Source: Thalassococcus sp. S3 (lineage in GTDB: Bacteria > Pseudomonadota > Alphaproteobacteria > Rhodobacterales > Rhodobacteraceae). From it: a stretch of DNA of 64,000 nucleotides. This document shows positions 53,525 through 62,940 of the stretch, one piece after another (position 1 is the stretch's first letter; the number at the start of each line of letters is the position of its first letter). The notes beneath the pieces were generated by a model, which was not told the DNA's origin, did not search any database, and worked only from the letters and a program-made list of their open reading frames with translations. Location of the stretch: NCBI RefSeq assembly GCF_004216475.1, contig NZ_CP022303.1, positions 3,100,001-3,164,000 on the forward strand. Reading direction: 5' to 3'. Position numbers and translations under genes: made by a program.

Positions 53525-55180
53525 ATGCTGACAATACCATCACGCTTGATTGTTCTGCTCACACTCCTTTGTGCATGGGCCTTTCTGGTCGTGCCATCAC
53601 AGGCCCAGGAGCCGTATTTCGAAATCGACAGGCTCAATCCCGGGCTGGGGGCGCCCCCCGACGATCTGGTCCGGAACACCCCGCAGGCCACAATGGAAGC
53701 GCTGCTTGATTCCATTGCCTCGGGCGACTTCGATGCAGCGTCGCATCTGTTGAACCTCTCCGACCTGCCCATTGCAGATCAGGCCCGACAGGGACCGGAG
53801 CTTGCCCAAAAACTGCATACCATCATTGACCGAAAGGTCGTCATCGACTGGCATTTCCTGCTGCAGCGCCCGGATGCGCTGGACTCGCGCGCCTCGTCCG
53901 ACAACGCGGTCGGCGGCCAGGTTCGCAGGTCCCTCATCATTTGGATACTTGAGCTTGAAGATCGTGATGTCGCGATCCGGCTCGACCGGCTTAAACCTGA
54001 GGGGGCTGATGCGGTCTGGGTCTTTTCGGCCGCCTCCGTTGCAAAGATCGACGCACTTTACGCGCTTTACGGACCCACGCGGCTGGAAAGCTATCTGCCC
54101 CCTGCCCTGTCCAATGATGCCTTCTGGGACCTGATGTGGTGGGAAGTGCTTGGGCTTCCGGTGGTCATTGCCCTCGCAATCCTTGCCGGCGTCTTCACTC
54201 ACGGTGCCTTGTCCTTCGCCGCCCGCCGCGCGTCAAACAAACTGTCCACGCCGCTTTTGCATGCGGTGCACACGCCGCTGGTCATCTTTGCCGTGACCTT
54301 CGTGATTTCGATCCTGACCAGCAATTTGTTCGTCTTTTCCGGGCGGATCAGCACGTTTCTGGGGCCAATCATCTCCATCGGTTTCGTGCTGGTGGCGCTT
54401 ATGCTCGTCATCAACGTGGTCGACGCCATTCTCGACCATATCGTTGATTTCCGGGACAATGCGCTGTCAGAGCTCGACAATACCGAGCGCCGCTCTCTTG
54501 TCACGCGCCTCGCAGCCGGACGGCGGGCGCTGATCATCCTGATCGTTCTGATCGGAAGCGGTATCGTGCTGACCCAGGCCGAACTGTTCAACACGCTGGG
54601 CTTCTCGCTTCTTGCGTCCGCCGGGGCCTTGACGCTGATCCTGGCTTTCGCCGCGCGCACGGTGCTGGGCAACATCATGTCCTCCATGCAGATCGCACTG
54701 AACCAGTCCGCCCGGATCGGCGACCGTATCGTCTTTCGCGATGCAATCTGCGACGTGGAGCGGATCAATTTCACCTTCGTTCAGCTTCGCACCTGGACCG
54801 GCATTCGCTTGGTCGTACCCGTCTCTGAATTCGTATCCGAACCGTTCGAGAACTGGACCCTTCGCACCGACGGCCTGACGCGCCTGATTGTCCTGAAACT
54901 CCGTCACGAGGCCAAGGTCGACAAACTGCGCGCCATGTTCCTTGAAACCGCCGAGCACCTTGACGCTGGCGAGATCGGAAATCCTGATGATCTGGGTGTC
55001 TTCGTGACGGGCCATGATGTTTTTGGCCAGGACGTCACCTTTTGCCTGCCTTGCGCCAATCCGCGCGAGGCATGGGAAATGGAGTGCGAGATGCGCGAGC
55101 GGCTTATGCACTATGCAGGGGAGCTTGAAGCCGGAGGCACGCCGCTTTTCCCGGACGTCAATCCAGCCGAAGCCGCTTGA
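53525..55180 (+). CDS. MscS-family mechanosensitive channel
   Basis: The 551-aa protein has a signal peptide (about 1-23), an N-terminal periplasmic domain, about four membrane segments between residues 200 and 370 and an MscS pore/beta domain: ASAGALTLILAFAARTVLGN, then SARIGDRIVFRDAICDVERIN. The alanine/glycine-patterned TM3 is well conserved. It probably releases osmotic pressure. It converges on creA with 15 bp between. Confidence 0.9.
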   Translation: MLTIPSRLIVLLTLLCAWAFLVVPSQAQEPYFEIDRLNPGLGAPPDDLVRNTPQATMEALLDSIASGDFDAASHLLNLSDLPIADQARQGPELAQKLHTIIDRKVVIDWHFLLQRPDALDSRASSDNAVGGQVRRSLIIWILELEDRDVAIRLDRLKPEGADAVWVFSAASVAKIDALYALYGPTRLESYLPPALSNDAFWDLMWWEVLGLPVVIALAILAGVFTHGALSFAARRASNKLSTPLLHAVHTPLVIFAVTFVISILTSNLFVFSGRISTFLGPIISIGFVLVALMLVINVVDAILDHIVDFRDNALSELDNTERRSLVTRLAAGRRALIILIVLIGSGIVLTQAELFNTLGFSLLASAGALTLILAFAARTVLGNIMSSMQIALNQSARIGDRIVFRDAICDVERINFTFVQLRTWTGIRLVVPVSEFVSEPFENWTLRTDGLTRLIVLKLRHEAKVDKLRAMFLETAEHLDAGEIGNPDDLGVFVTGHDVFGQDVTFCLPCANPREAWEMECEMRERLMHYAGELEAGGTPLFPDVNPAEAA

Positions 55181-55195
55181 TCCCCGGCCCAATCC

Positions 55196-55651
55196 TCAGG
55201 GCGCGGAATAAAGCGGAACCGTTGACAGCGACATCTTGGCCGAGCCGTCCTGCACTTCACGCGCATGGGCCACGTAAATCAGCGTCCGCCGCGGTTCATC
55301 GTAAATGCGCGTCACCTTGAGCGATTTCCAGACGATCGAACGCCGTTCCGAGAACACCGCCTCTCCGTCACGGCTCCGGTCGATATCGCCAATCTCGATC
55401 GGGCCGGTCTGACGGCAGGCGATGGATGAATTCGACGGATCCTCGAACCAGTTGCCCTTTTGCAAACGGTCGATCAGTCCACGCTCAAAATAGGCAACGT
55501 GACAGGTCACGCCCGCGACCTTGGGATCATCGAAGGCTTCGATGATGATGTCATTGCCAAGCCAATCGACATCGACGTTCCCGACATCCTCCGCATGAGC
55601 CGGTAAGAGCATACCAAGGGAAAATAGGGTAGCCACGGTGGTTCTGATCAT
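55196..55651 (-). CDS. CreA-family periplasmic protein
   Basis: The 151-aa protein has a signal peptide (about 1-20) and the CreA pattern: DWLGNDIIIEAFDDPKVAGV, TCHVAYFERG, then SSIACRQTGPI and VWKSLKVTRIYDEPRRTLIY. The function is unknown; E. coli creA precedes the creBCD genes. It overlaps the App1 gene by four bases and is co-transcribed with it. Confidence 0.9.
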   Translation of the reverse strand: MIRTTVATLFSLGMLLPAHAEDVGNVDVDWLGNDIIIEAFDDPKVAGVTCHVAYFERGLIDRLQKGNWFEDPSNSSIACRQTGPIEIGDIDRSRDGEAVFSERRSIVWKSLKVTRIYDEPRRTLIYVAHAREVQDGSAKMSLSTVPLYSAP

Positions 55652-56682
55652 GCTTCTTTCCTCGCAGATGAGCGCTGATGTGTTCCCGCCAGCAGCGCCT
55701 GACGGGGGTCGGCCCCGTCAAAGTCAGGTCCGGCAAAGACGAAAATACCGGTCTTTCGCAGCGCGTCGAGATCGCGTTCATCCCGTGCGTCCAGACCCGG
55801 CCCCGGCGCTCTCAGCATGACCGCCCGGATCTGTTCGGGATGTCGTAGAACCGCCTCCCGGTAGATCGCGGCATCCTTTTGTCCGGTATCCCCGATCAGG
55901 ATGGCGGGTAGGTCCGGATTGGCCCGCAGCAGCAGATCAATGCTCTGCCCTTTGTGATTGCCGTGGCCGTCGGTAATGAATTTCGTCTCACTCAGCCCAA
56001 GATCACGCAGAAACATCGGGCCTTTCACCAGGCCAGCGCGGTCAAAGACGTCAACGAGGAAGCGATGCATGTTCCAGGGCGATGAACTGACATAGAAAAT
56101 CGGATTTCGGCCCTCATCCGACAGCAATTCCATCAACTCGACCGCATCGGCAAAGATATGACGCGTATTTGCGTTTCCGGTGAACGACGTCCACAAGTTG
56201 CGCAGCAGCGAGTAAGCACCTGTCTGCATCATCGTATCGTCAATATCCGAAATCACCATGAAGTCCGCATCCTGTCGCGGTACGAAAATGGGGCAGGACA
56301 CATGTCCCTCGCGCCCCTCAACCTCCAGTTCAACCTCACGCCATCCGGTCTTTTCGTCCCGGGGCAAAAGAAGCTGGAAGTATCCCTCCTCGTCACTGCG
56401 TCCGGTGACCGCGCCATGCCGCAGCTCAACATCAGCCACCTCGTCGGTCAGGAACAACCGCACCATCTGGCGAAGATTGGCCCAGCGGCCCTGCCCTTCC
56501 CGCACCGCGCTCCGGTCGATCCGCGCCAGAACACGGCCGCGCGCAATCAGGTGCTCTGGCGTGGCAAAGCCGATATGCGGATCCACTTCCCGGCCTTTCG
56601 GAGCCTGCCCGCGCAGCCTCCCCATACCCTCTGCAAAGCGTTCCGCTCGCAACGCGAGGCGATGTAAGATCGGTTTCAGCAT
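55648..56682 (-). CDS. App1/DUF2183 phosphatase-domain protein
   Basis: The 344-aa protein starts at 56682 (MLKPILHRLALRAER). Its C-terminal half has a HAD-like App1 catalytic domain with the DxDxT motif VISDIDDTMMQTGAY, then FYVSSSPWNMHRFL and ILIGDTGQKDAAIYRE. Yeast App1 is a phosphatidate phosphatase; bacterial homologs are untested. The N-terminal half is a beta-rich region (VTGRSDEEGYFQLLLP). It is upstream of, and coupled to, creA. Confidence 0.86.
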   Translation of the reverse strand: MLKPILHRLALRAERFAEGMGRLRGQAPKGREVDPHIGFATPEHLIARGRVLARIDRSAVREGQGRWANLRQMVRLFLTDEVADVELRHGAVTGRSDEEGYFQLLLPRDEKTGWREVELEVEGREGHVSCPIFVPRQDADFMVISDIDDTMMQTGAYSLLRNLWTSFTGNANTRHIFADAVELMELLSDEGRNPIFYVSSSPWNMHRFLVDVFDRAGLVKGPMFLRDLGLSETKFITDGHGNHKGQSIDLLLRANPDLPAILIGDTGQKDAAIYREAVLRHPEQIRAVMLRAPGPGLDARDERDLDALRKTGIFVFAGPDFDGADPRQALLAGTHQRSSARKEA

Positions 56683-57040
56683 GTCAATCTGAGCCCCTGA
56701 TTCAAAGGCTAACGCATGACTTTGGAAAAAGTGCCACACTATATCCGGTAACCGATGATCCGGTCAGAAATTGCTGCGCGAAGCGAGGCTCATAGGGCGG
56801 ATGCCACTTGCTTCCGGCCTCATCACATCGCTGCGCCCGTCTCACCAAAGTCATACCGCTGAAAAACGGCTGATCAGCCCGTCCGGCATCTGAATAGCCT
56901 GAAATGCGGGGGCGAGACAAAGATCTTCACATCATCTTTCGCAACATCCTTCCTGCGGTCGGCCGACAGGAGGTTGTCGTACGGAACCATCCCCAAAATG
57001 GCGGGTTCCCCTTTTCGGTACATCAAAAAAGGATTGCACC
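56683..57040. other. Gap of 358 bp upstream of the SpoIIAA-like gene
   Basis: No gene is supported here. The last 60 bases hold a possible promoter, with GGAAC at 56983-56987 and GGTT at 57004-57007, close to but not matching an EcfG-type promoter. Confidence 0.4.
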
Positions 57041-57442
57041 ATGGCCCCCTTTTCCCACGGATCTATCCAGCAGATCATGACCGACACACCATCGGTCTAT
57101 GCTTTCCGGATTGCCGGGCATATCGACGACGATGCCTCCGAGGCGCTCGCGAAATTCATGCTCTGCGTGTTTGAGCGGCATGACGAAAAGGTCGATATGC
57201 TGATGGATCTTACAGCTTTCACCGGTAGCGACTGGGACAGTCTGCTTGACGGTGATGTCATCGCCTCCCGCTTTAAATCGCTGAGCGAAGTGCGACGGTA
57301 TGCTGTCGTTGGCGCCCCGGAAAACGCGGCCAAGATGATCGGTTTTCTCGACAAGATCATCCCGGTGGAGGCAAAGGCTTTCGATGCGTCCGAAAGTGAT
57401 GCGGCATGGCGTTTCGTCGGAGCCAGGCCGACAGCTGCCTGA
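57041..57442 (+). CDS. SpoIIAA-like STAS-fold protein
   Basis: The 133-aa protein has the SpoIIAA-like (DUF3478) pattern: VYAFRIAGHIDDDASEALA, VDMLMDLTAFTGSDWDSLL, VRRYAVVGAPENAAKMIGF and a C-terminal AWRFVGA. Family members have a STAS fold of unknown role, often in membrane or lipid contexts. It stands alone, with flanking gaps of over 200 bp. Confidence 0.83.
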   Translation: MAPFSHGSIQQIMTDTPSVYAFRIAGHIDDDASEALAKFMLCVFERHDEKVDMLMDLTAFTGSDWDSLLDGDVIASRFKSLSEVRRYAVVGAPENAAKMIGFLDKIIPVEAKAFDASESDAAWRFVGARPTAA

Positions 57443-57666
57443 CGCCTCGGAACTAGTGAAAGGGCAAGGTTGCACTGCGGTGAGTGAGGCGTGCCGCCAC
57501 CTTCCCCCGGTGGCCGCCTAACCAAGACTTAAACGGCTGGAGAAGCCCCTAAAGCAGTTCGTGTCTCAAGCCGGCGATCTCTATCTGCCTTAGACTTTAA
57601 AACCTTCACCGATTTGACGACCGCGCCTCGCGAACCGATAGTCGGCCAGATGAGCTGGACATCCGC

Positions 57667-58239
57667 ATGAGAACGAAGGACGAGGCAAAGCGGCACGCGA
57701 TCCGCGAGGCTGCCATTGCTGCGGTCGTGGCGGGCGGTCTGGGGGGCGCATCGATTGCCGAAATCGCAAAACGCGCGGGTTTATCCCAAGGCACGATCTA
57801 CCTCTATTTTTCGGGCAAGGATGAGCTCTTCGATGCCGTCTTTCTTGACGTCAAGCGCGAGATCCACGCGCGTCTGATGGCGGCGGCTCATGCCGGAGGC
57901 AGCGCAAAAGAGGCCATCAGGGGCATGTGGCTCGCCCTCTTCGATCACGCCAGTGAACGGCCGGCTGATTTTGCCTTTGCCGAGCATCTGTCTGCCGCGC
58001 GGATGCTTGATGGACGCGCATCGCCTGAGATTGATGCCATGGCGCAGGAGGTCGCACAGATCATTGAACAGGCGGTCCTGAGCGGAACGCTCGTCGACCT
58101 GCCGACACAGACGCTTTCCGCCCTTCTGTCAGGACCCGCCCTGCAGATGGCACGCCGGTCGGTCGTTCGCAAAGAGCCGCCTTCGAAAGATGAACTCGAC
58201 CTGGCATTCGAGGCGATCTGGCGGGGAATTGCCCGGTAG
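57667..58239 (+). CDS. TetR/AcrR-family regulator
   Basis: The 190-aa protein has an N-terminal TetR helix-turn-helix (AAIAAVVAGGLGGASIAEIA then KRAGLSQGTIYLYFSGKDELF, about 14-54) and a helical ligand domain. It lies directly upstream of an exported SnoaL-like gene in the same direction, with a palindromic operator candidate in the gap. It is probably a local repressor. Confidence 0.9.
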   Translation: MRTKDEAKRHAIREAAIAAVVAGGLGGASIAEIAKRAGLSQGTIYLYFSGKDELFDAVFLDVKREIHARLMAAAHAGGSAKEAIRGMWLALFDHASERPADFAFAEHLSAARMLDGRASPEIDAMAQEVAQIIEQAVLSGTLVDLPTQTLSALLSGPALQMARRSVVRKEPPSKDELDLAFEAIWRGIAR

Positions 58240-58267
58240 GGCCGTGGTCGCCGGGTTTGCATTGTAA

Positions 58268-58285
58268 AATGAACATTCGCTCATT
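58268..58285. promoter_or_regulatory. Candidate TetR operator
   Basis: AATGAACATTCGCTCATT is an imperfect palindrome (TGAAC/GCTCA halves) in the 87-bp gap between the tetR-like gene and the SnoaL-like gene. Confidence 0.5.
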
Positions 58286-58326
58286 ATAGATCTTGGCACC
58301 CCTTTGATCCGCGTGACGAGGCCCAG

Positions 58327-59259
58327 ATGTTCTTTGCCAGAGGCGCCCTTGCCGCAGCGCTTGCCACCCTCCCCCTCATTGCAAATCCCGCTTTTGGAGA
58401 TGAGCCGATGTCCATAGAAAAGATCACCGTCGGCTATAAGACGCACGCGGCAATGACCCAGCTTCATCGCTGGTATCTTCTCTATGAAGAGCCGCGTTAT
58501 GGCATCGAGAACCAACTCGACATCCTTACCGAAGATGTCCGCATCACGTCCGGTCTGGGCGAGGCCAAAGGCCATGCACAATATGCAGAGCGGCTGCAGC
58601 AGATCCCGACCGAATGGCAAAACGCCCATGATGTGAAATCAACCGATCTTCAGATCGCGGAGGATGGCACGATCTCGTTGACCGCGAATGTCACCTATCT
58701 GAACAAGGGTGCTCTGCCAGACAACTCCGTACGCACAGCCGATCTGACCTATACGACCCGGCTTGTCCCAAGTGAAAGCGCTCTGCCGAAATTCTCGGAA
58801 ATCGAGATCGGCCAGAACAGCGATGGGGTGGCCGAGAAATTCATCCCCGAATACGGCACTAACCGTATGCTGAGCCTGGTTCACTACTGGCTCGCGCTGA
58901 TCGAGGACCCCGCGCGCAACCCTGAGCCTGTTCGCGAAATCCTGGCCGAAGACTTCAGTCTGAACTTCTCGAGCGGGGCAATCACCGACTTTGACGGGTT
59001 CAAGGCATGGCTTGCCGGTCCGGCCTCTGCCGTGAAGGCCAGCACCCACGAGATCGGAGCGTTCGCGCAGGAAAGCACGGGCGAGAACACCTACGAGGTG
59101 ACGATGACCTTCGACTGGAACGGTATCGCGCAAGACGACACCCATCTGCTGGCCAAGACGCGGCATGTCTGGCTGGTGGAAGACGACCCGACCGAGCGTT
59201 TCGCGCGCATCAAGACGGTCGATGTCGAGATGCTCGAACCTTTCCGACCTGCTGAGTAG
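58327..59259 (+). CDS. Exported tandem SnoaL/NTF2-like protein
   Basis: The 310-aa protein has a signal peptide (about 1-24) and two NTF2-like halves: the first around LHRWYLLYEEPRYGIENQL, the second around LVHYWLALIEDPARNPEPVR then ILAEDFSLNFSSGAITDFDG. NTF2 folds bind small ligands or act as cyclases or isomerases; no catalytic residues can be assigned. It is downstream of a TetR gene and operator. Confidence 0.75.
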   Translation: MFFARGALAAALATLPLIANPAFGDEPMSIEKITVGYKTHAAMTQLHRWYLLYEEPRYGIENQLDILTEDVRITSGLGEAKGHAQYAERLQQIPTEWQNAHDVKSTDLQIAEDGTISLTANVTYLNKGALPDNSVRTADLTYTTRLVPSESALPKFSEIEIGQNSDGVAEKFIPEYGTNRMLSLVHYWLALIEDPARNPEPVREILAEDFSLNFSSGAITDFDGFKAWLAGPASAVKASTHEIGAFAQESTGENTYEVTMTFDWNGIAQDDTHLLAKTRHVWLVEDDPTERFARIKTVDVEMLEPFRPAE

Positions 59260-59397
59260 GGACCAAGGCCAGGCTATGATGTCCGAACGTGCAGCCTTTG
59301 TGCCGACACTTTCATCGTTCTGCTGACCCCTGCGGGCAATTCCACGTTCTCCATCTCGCGGGGTTTGATCGTCTCCGCAATGCAGGCGTGCATTGCG

Positions 59398-59799
59398 TCA
59401 TCGTCTGGTCTGGTCTGGTCTGGTCTGGTCTGGTCTGGTCTGGTCTGGAAGACTGCTGAGCCAAAGTGAACGGCGAAACAAGACATCACGAGAGGCGCGG
59501 CCCGAGCACGAAAACCGCACCGTGACATCACCGCCAGAAACCGACTGTTGAAGCACGTCGCATTCGGGTGACGTGATCTGGCGCAGCTCCGGCTCGCTAT
59601 AGTTTTGCGGGAAAAGCATCAGCTTTTTGTCGGTATCCCAGCGGCGATGATCGACAGATCCCGCGCCAGGCGGACGCGACGCCTGAGGTTTGATCAGACA
59701 GCCCAGCAGTCCCAAAAGCCCGGCCTCGTCCTGCGGCCAGCGATGATCGGCGCAAGAAAGTGGATGCTCATGTGATGGGCGCCCCGCGATATCGTTCAT
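59398..59799 (-). CDS. Hypothetical protein running into a pentanucleotide repeat
   Basis: The 133-codon frame begins MNDIAGRPSHEHPLS, has HRRWDTDKKLMLFPQNYSEPE and a serine- and cysteine-containing middle, then ends in repeated DQTRP units encoded by the TCTGG repeat. Its ATG overlaps the stop of the upstream frame by four bases. I recognise no family; it may be a decayed gene. Confidence 0.3.
   Translation of the reverse strand: MNDIAGRPSHEHPLSCADHRWPQDEAGLLGLLGCLIKPQASRPPGAGSVDHRRWDTDKKLMLFPQNYSEPELRQITSPECDVLQQSVSGGDVTVRFSCSGRASRDVLFRRSLWLSSLPDQTRPDQTRPDQTRR
59404..59448 (+). repeat. Tandem pentanucleotide (TCTGG)9
   Basis: Nine uninterrupted copies of TCTGG (45 bp). On the minus strand this encodes a Pro-Asp-Gln-Thr-Arg repeat. 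Because the unit is five bases, gain or loss of a copy would shift the reading frame. Confidence 0.95.
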
Positions 59800-60222
59800 C
59801 GCGGTGCCACCGATCTGGCTAATGGCGGTGCGGGATCATCAACCGCAGCCGGGATCGACGCCGACAAGGCCGATGGCGTTTGACGCAGCCCCGGGTTCAT
59901 CGGATCCTGCACCGCCACGGCGTGGCGCATCAGGCGGTATCGACGCAAGGCTGCGCGCTTTGATCCGCAGAGTAGGCACTTGATTTGTGCCTCATCAATG
60001 GTGACAGCGTGGCCCCGGCGGGCCATCCGCGCCTTCATGACCGGCATGCTTTCCCAACCGGCAAGCTCGGCCATATTTTCAAAGCCAAGCTGCTTGATCG
60101 CGGTCGATAGATCCTCGGGGCAATGGGTCTGGGCCATACGCTGATAAACCGGGGCCTGCGCCAACCAGGCATAGGAAAAACGTGTGCGGTGAGCCTGGGC
60201 AGATCACGATGATGCGGCTCAT
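59796..60222 (-). pseudogene. Frameshifted hypothetical gene
   Basis: A start at 60222 reads MSRIIVICPGSPHT. Removing one T from the T run (complement of 60176-60180) joins it to the frame FSYAWLAQAPVYQRMAQTH then MARRGHAVTIDEAQIKCLLC. The joined product would be about 141 aa. I do not recognise the family. The indel sits in a homopolymer and could also be a sequencing error. Confidence 0.4.
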
Positions 60223-60385
60223 TTGACCTCGCTGGCATTCGTTGATGGGCTCTGTTTCCAAGATGATACTTCGCCCCGGCGTCCGATCTTTCGCCGGAAG
60301 CCATCACAGTTGGTTGTGGGTCAGTGGGAAGAACTCTGCCGAAGTTCATCATCCTGTCTGGACAGTACTCTGTCATTCGCATAGG

Positions 60386-60406
60386 TTATGTGATGTTATT
60401 ACATAA
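60386..60406. promoter_or_regulatory. Zur-like palindrome upstream of the zinc operon
   Basis: The 21-bp AT-rich palindrome has arms TTATGT and ACATAA and only three mismatched pairs around the centre. It lies 20 bp upstream of the first GTPase gene, where a repressor would block transcription. Zur boxes of alphaproteobacteria are AT-rich palindromes of this kind; the assignment is inferred from gene content. Confidence 0.65.
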
Positions 60407-60426
60407 TTAGCCAGATCTCCTCATCG

Positions 60427-61545
60427 ATGTCGAATGCTCCCCCCCGCCAAGATGCGACGCCAGATCAGCGAACGCCGGTCACGGTTCTGACCGGGTTTCT
60501 GGGGGCGGGTAAAACGACATTCCTGAACGCGATCCTGTCTGACAAAAGCGCCCAGCGTATCGCTGTCATCGTCAATGAATTCGGAGAAGTAGGACTGGAT
60601 CACGACCTGATCGAAGCGTTCGAAGGCGACATCGTGTTGATGCAATCGGGTTGCCTGTGCTGTTCGATCCGTGGGGACCTTTCCAAAACGATTGGGGCGC
60701 TGCTCACCCGTCGTACGATGGGAGATGTGCAGTTCGACCGTATCGTGATCGAAACAACCGGCCTCGCCGATCCCGGGCCGATCCTGCAAACGTTGCTTGT
60801 TGATCCGCTTTTGGCGCGGAACACGCGGATGGATGGGGTGGTCACGTTGGTCGATGCCGTCAACGGCCCTGCCACGTTGGACACTCAGTTCGAGGCGGTC
60901 TCGCAGGTCGCAATGGCCGATCTGCTCGTGTTGAGTAAACACGATCTGGTGACCGCAGACCGAGCCGCCCGGATCGAGACAAGGTTGCGCGCTCTGAACC
61001 AGACCGCACCGATCATCCGTGGCACGGACGGAGTTGCGACACCCGACCGGTTGTGGGGCCTCAGCGGTTTGCGCCACGATACGTCACTGCAGCACGCTGT
61101 CGCCTGGACGACGCCGCAGCCGGACGCAGATCCTCTTTCCAACCTGTCAGGCCTCGCAACCCCGGCAAAACCGCCCCCGGCTGCCGCAGCCATGCATGAC
61201 GCGCGCATCAGTTCGGTTTCCATCGCACTTGATGCTCCATTGGAGGATGCGGTCTTTGATACCTGGCTGGACACGCTGATCGCACTCAAGGGACCTGATA
61301 TCCTGCGCGTTAAGGGTATCGTCTTTCTTAAAGGGATGGCGGCTCCGTTCGCGTTCCACGGCGTCCAGCACGTCTTTGACCCGCCGGTGCCGCTGAAAAA
61401 CTGGACAGGGGATGATCGCCGATCCCGCATCGTGGTGATTGCCCGCGACATGGACCGTCCCGAACTTCAGCGCAGTCTCGACATGCTGCGCGCGGAACGG
61501 GTTGACCTGGACCAATCAGACGATCCCGTGGAGGCAGCCGGATGA
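60427..61545 (+). CDS. CobW/COG0523-family GTPase metallochaperone
   Basis: The 372-aa G3E GTPase has Walker [12 protein letters not shown] (23-33), the metal-binding CLCC motif in [14 protein letters not shown] (C76, C78, C79), the DxxG-type [11 protein letters not shown] and the NKxD variant SKHDLV, followed by a CobW C-terminal domain (about 260-355). COG0523 proteins deliver zinc to client enzymes. It is the first gene behind the Zur-like palindrome; its stop overlaps the next start (ATGA). Confidence 0.9.
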   Translation: MSNAPPRQDATPDQRTPVTVLTGFLGAGKTTFLNAILSDKSAQRIAVIVNEFGEVGLDHDLIEAFEGDIVLMQSGCLCCSIRGDLSKTIGALLTRRTMGDVQFDRIVIETTGLADPGPILQTLLVDPLLARNTRMDGVVTLVDAVNGPATLDTQFEAVSQVAMADLLVLSKHDLVTADRAARIETRLRALNQTAPIIRGTDGVATPDRLWGLSGLRHDTSLQHAVAWTTPQPDADPLSNLSGLATPAKPPPAAAAMHDARISSVSIALDAPLEDAVFDTWLDTLIALKGPDILRVKGIVFLKGMAAPFAFHGVQHVFDPPVPLKNWTGDDRRSRIVVIARDMDRPELQRSLDMLRAERVDLDQSDDPVEAAG

Positions 61546-61724
61546 CAAATCGTGCTGGCTCAAGCGGGCAGATATCCGGTTCAGGCGCCCACGCCGGCAT
61601 CGAAGGCGTCAGGCCTGCACCCGGCACCATACTTGCCCCCTGGCAACTGCGCGCCGCTCACTTCGGTCGCCATCAAACACCAGTTTTCATCGACATGATC
61701 CAGAGACTCGAGGCATCCACATGA
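61542..61724 (+). CDS. Small 60-aa protein coupled between two zinc GTPases
   Basis: The frame starts at an ATG overlapping the CobW stop (ATGA) and ends with a TGA overlapping the ATG of the ZigA-type gene (ATGA), so translation of all three genes appears coupled. The product ([19 protein letters not shown], then [20 protein letters not shown] and [10 protein letters not shown]) has a disordered N-terminus and an amphipathic C-terminal half. No family is recognised. Exact four-base overlaps on both sides are the main evidence that it is real. Confidence 0.6.
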   Translation: MTNRAGSSGQISGSGAHAGIEGVRPAPGTILAPWQLRAAHFGRHQTPVFIDMIQRLEAST

Positions 61725-62929
61725 TCGACACCCGTCTTCCCGTTACTGTTCTGTCCGGTTTCCTGGGCGCAGGCAAAACCACGCTTTTGAACCGTGTGCT
61801 CAACAACCGCGAGGGGCGGCGCGTCGCGGTGATCGTGAATGATATGTCCGAGGTGAATATCGACGCGGATCTGGTCCGCGCCGATACCGAACTTAGCCGC
61901 ACCGATGAGACATTGGTCGAAATGTCAAACGGCTGCATCTGCTGCACGCTGCGCGATGATCTTCTGGCCGAAGTGCGCCGCCTCGCAGCCGAGGGACGCT
62001 TTGATTACCTGCTGATCGAATCCACCGGCATCTCCGAGCCGCTGCCTGTCGCAACGACGTTCGACTTCCGGGATGAAGACGGCGAAAGCCTTTCGGATGT
62101 CGCGCGTCTGGATACGATGGTCACGGTCGTTGACGCGGTGAACCTGCTGCAGGACTATTCCAGCCACGATTTCCTGCATGACCGCGGGCAAAGCATGGGC
62201 GAGGAAGATGACCGAACCTTGGTTCACCTTCTGACCGACCAGATCGAATTCGCGGACGTAATCATCCTGAACAAGACAGCGGATGCCGGGCCAGAGCGCA
62301 CGGATGCCGCGCGCAAGATCATCCGCAGCCTGAATGCCGACGCCCGGATCATCGAAACCAACCAGTCCGATGTTCCCGCGGACGAGATTCTCGACACCGG
62401 TCTCTTCGACTTCGAGAAGGCACATGAACACCCGATGTGGGCCAAGGAACTCTATGGGTTTGCCGATCATGTGCCGGAAACCGAAGAATATGGCGTCACC
62501 TCCTATGTCTACCGGGCGCGCCAACCCTTTGTTCCAGAAAAAATTCATGCGGTGCTGGTGGGCGATCTGCCCGGCGTGATACGGGCCAAGGGGCATTTCT
62601 GGATCGCGACGCGCCCGGATTGGGTGGCGGAGTTTTCCTTGGCCGGGGCGTTGTCGAGCGTGAAGCCCCTCGGCACCTGGTGGGCCTCGGTGCCACAAGC
62701 ACGGTGGCCAGAGCATGAAAGCGCCCGCGCCTATATCGACCAGCACTGGACGGACCCGTGGGGCGACAGGCGGCAGGAGATCGTTTTCATTGGTGCCGGT
62801 ATCGACTGGCCTGCCCTCAAGACCAGCCTGGATGCGTGCCTTCTGCCCGCGGTCGCCGCAACGGGCCCGGACGCCCTGCCCGACCTGCCGGATCCCTTCC
62901 CAACCTGGCGCCGTCAGACCGCAGCATAA
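61721..62929 (+). CDS. zigA: ZigA-type COG0523 zinc GTPase metallochaperone
   Basis: The 402-aa G3E GTPase has Walker [13 protein letters not shown] (13-24), the CICC motif in [13 protein letters not shown] (C72, C74, C75), [12 protein letters not shown] and the NKxD-like LNKTAD, then a long CobW C-terminal domain with [15 protein letters not shown] and the region [11 protein letters not shown] typical of ZigA. I chose the ATG at 61721 because it begins at the conserved N-terminus and overlaps the preceding stop. It is followed by the aztD gene. Confidence 0.9.
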   Translation: MIDTRLPVTVLSGFLGAGKTTLLNRVLNNREGRRVAVIVNDMSEVNIDADLVRADTELSRTDETLVEMSNGCICCTLRDDLLAEVRRLAAEGRFDYLLIESTGISEPLPVATTFDFRDEDGESLSDVARLDTMVTVVDAVNLLQDYSSHDFLHDRGQSMGEEDDRTLVHLLTDQIEFADVIILNKTADAGPERTDAARKIIRSLNADARIIETNQSDVPADEILDTGLFDFEKAHEHPMWAKELYGFADHVPETEEYGVTSYVYRARQPFVPEKIHAVLVGDLPGVIRAKGHFWIATRPDWVAEFSLAGALSSVKPLGTWWASVPQARWPEHESARAYIDQHWTDPWGDRRQEIVFIGAGIDWPALKTSLDACLLPAVAATGPDALPDLPDPFPTWRRQTAA

Positions 62930-62940
62930 GGAGACCAACC

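Larger units (their letters stand above)
59260..60385. other. Decayed region between the SnoaL-like gene and the zinc operon
   Basis: The 1.1 kb contain no intact recognisable gene. Minus-strand frames overlap and are broken by at least one indel, a pentanucleotide repeat is present, and no ribosome sites stand out. The two best frames are listed separately. Confidence 0.5.

Noticed and set aside
56983..57007. GGAAC-N16-GGTT resembling an EcfG stress promoter before the SpoIIAA-like gene
   Set aside because: The -10 part deviates from CGTT, and one weak match without an EcfG gene in view is not enough.
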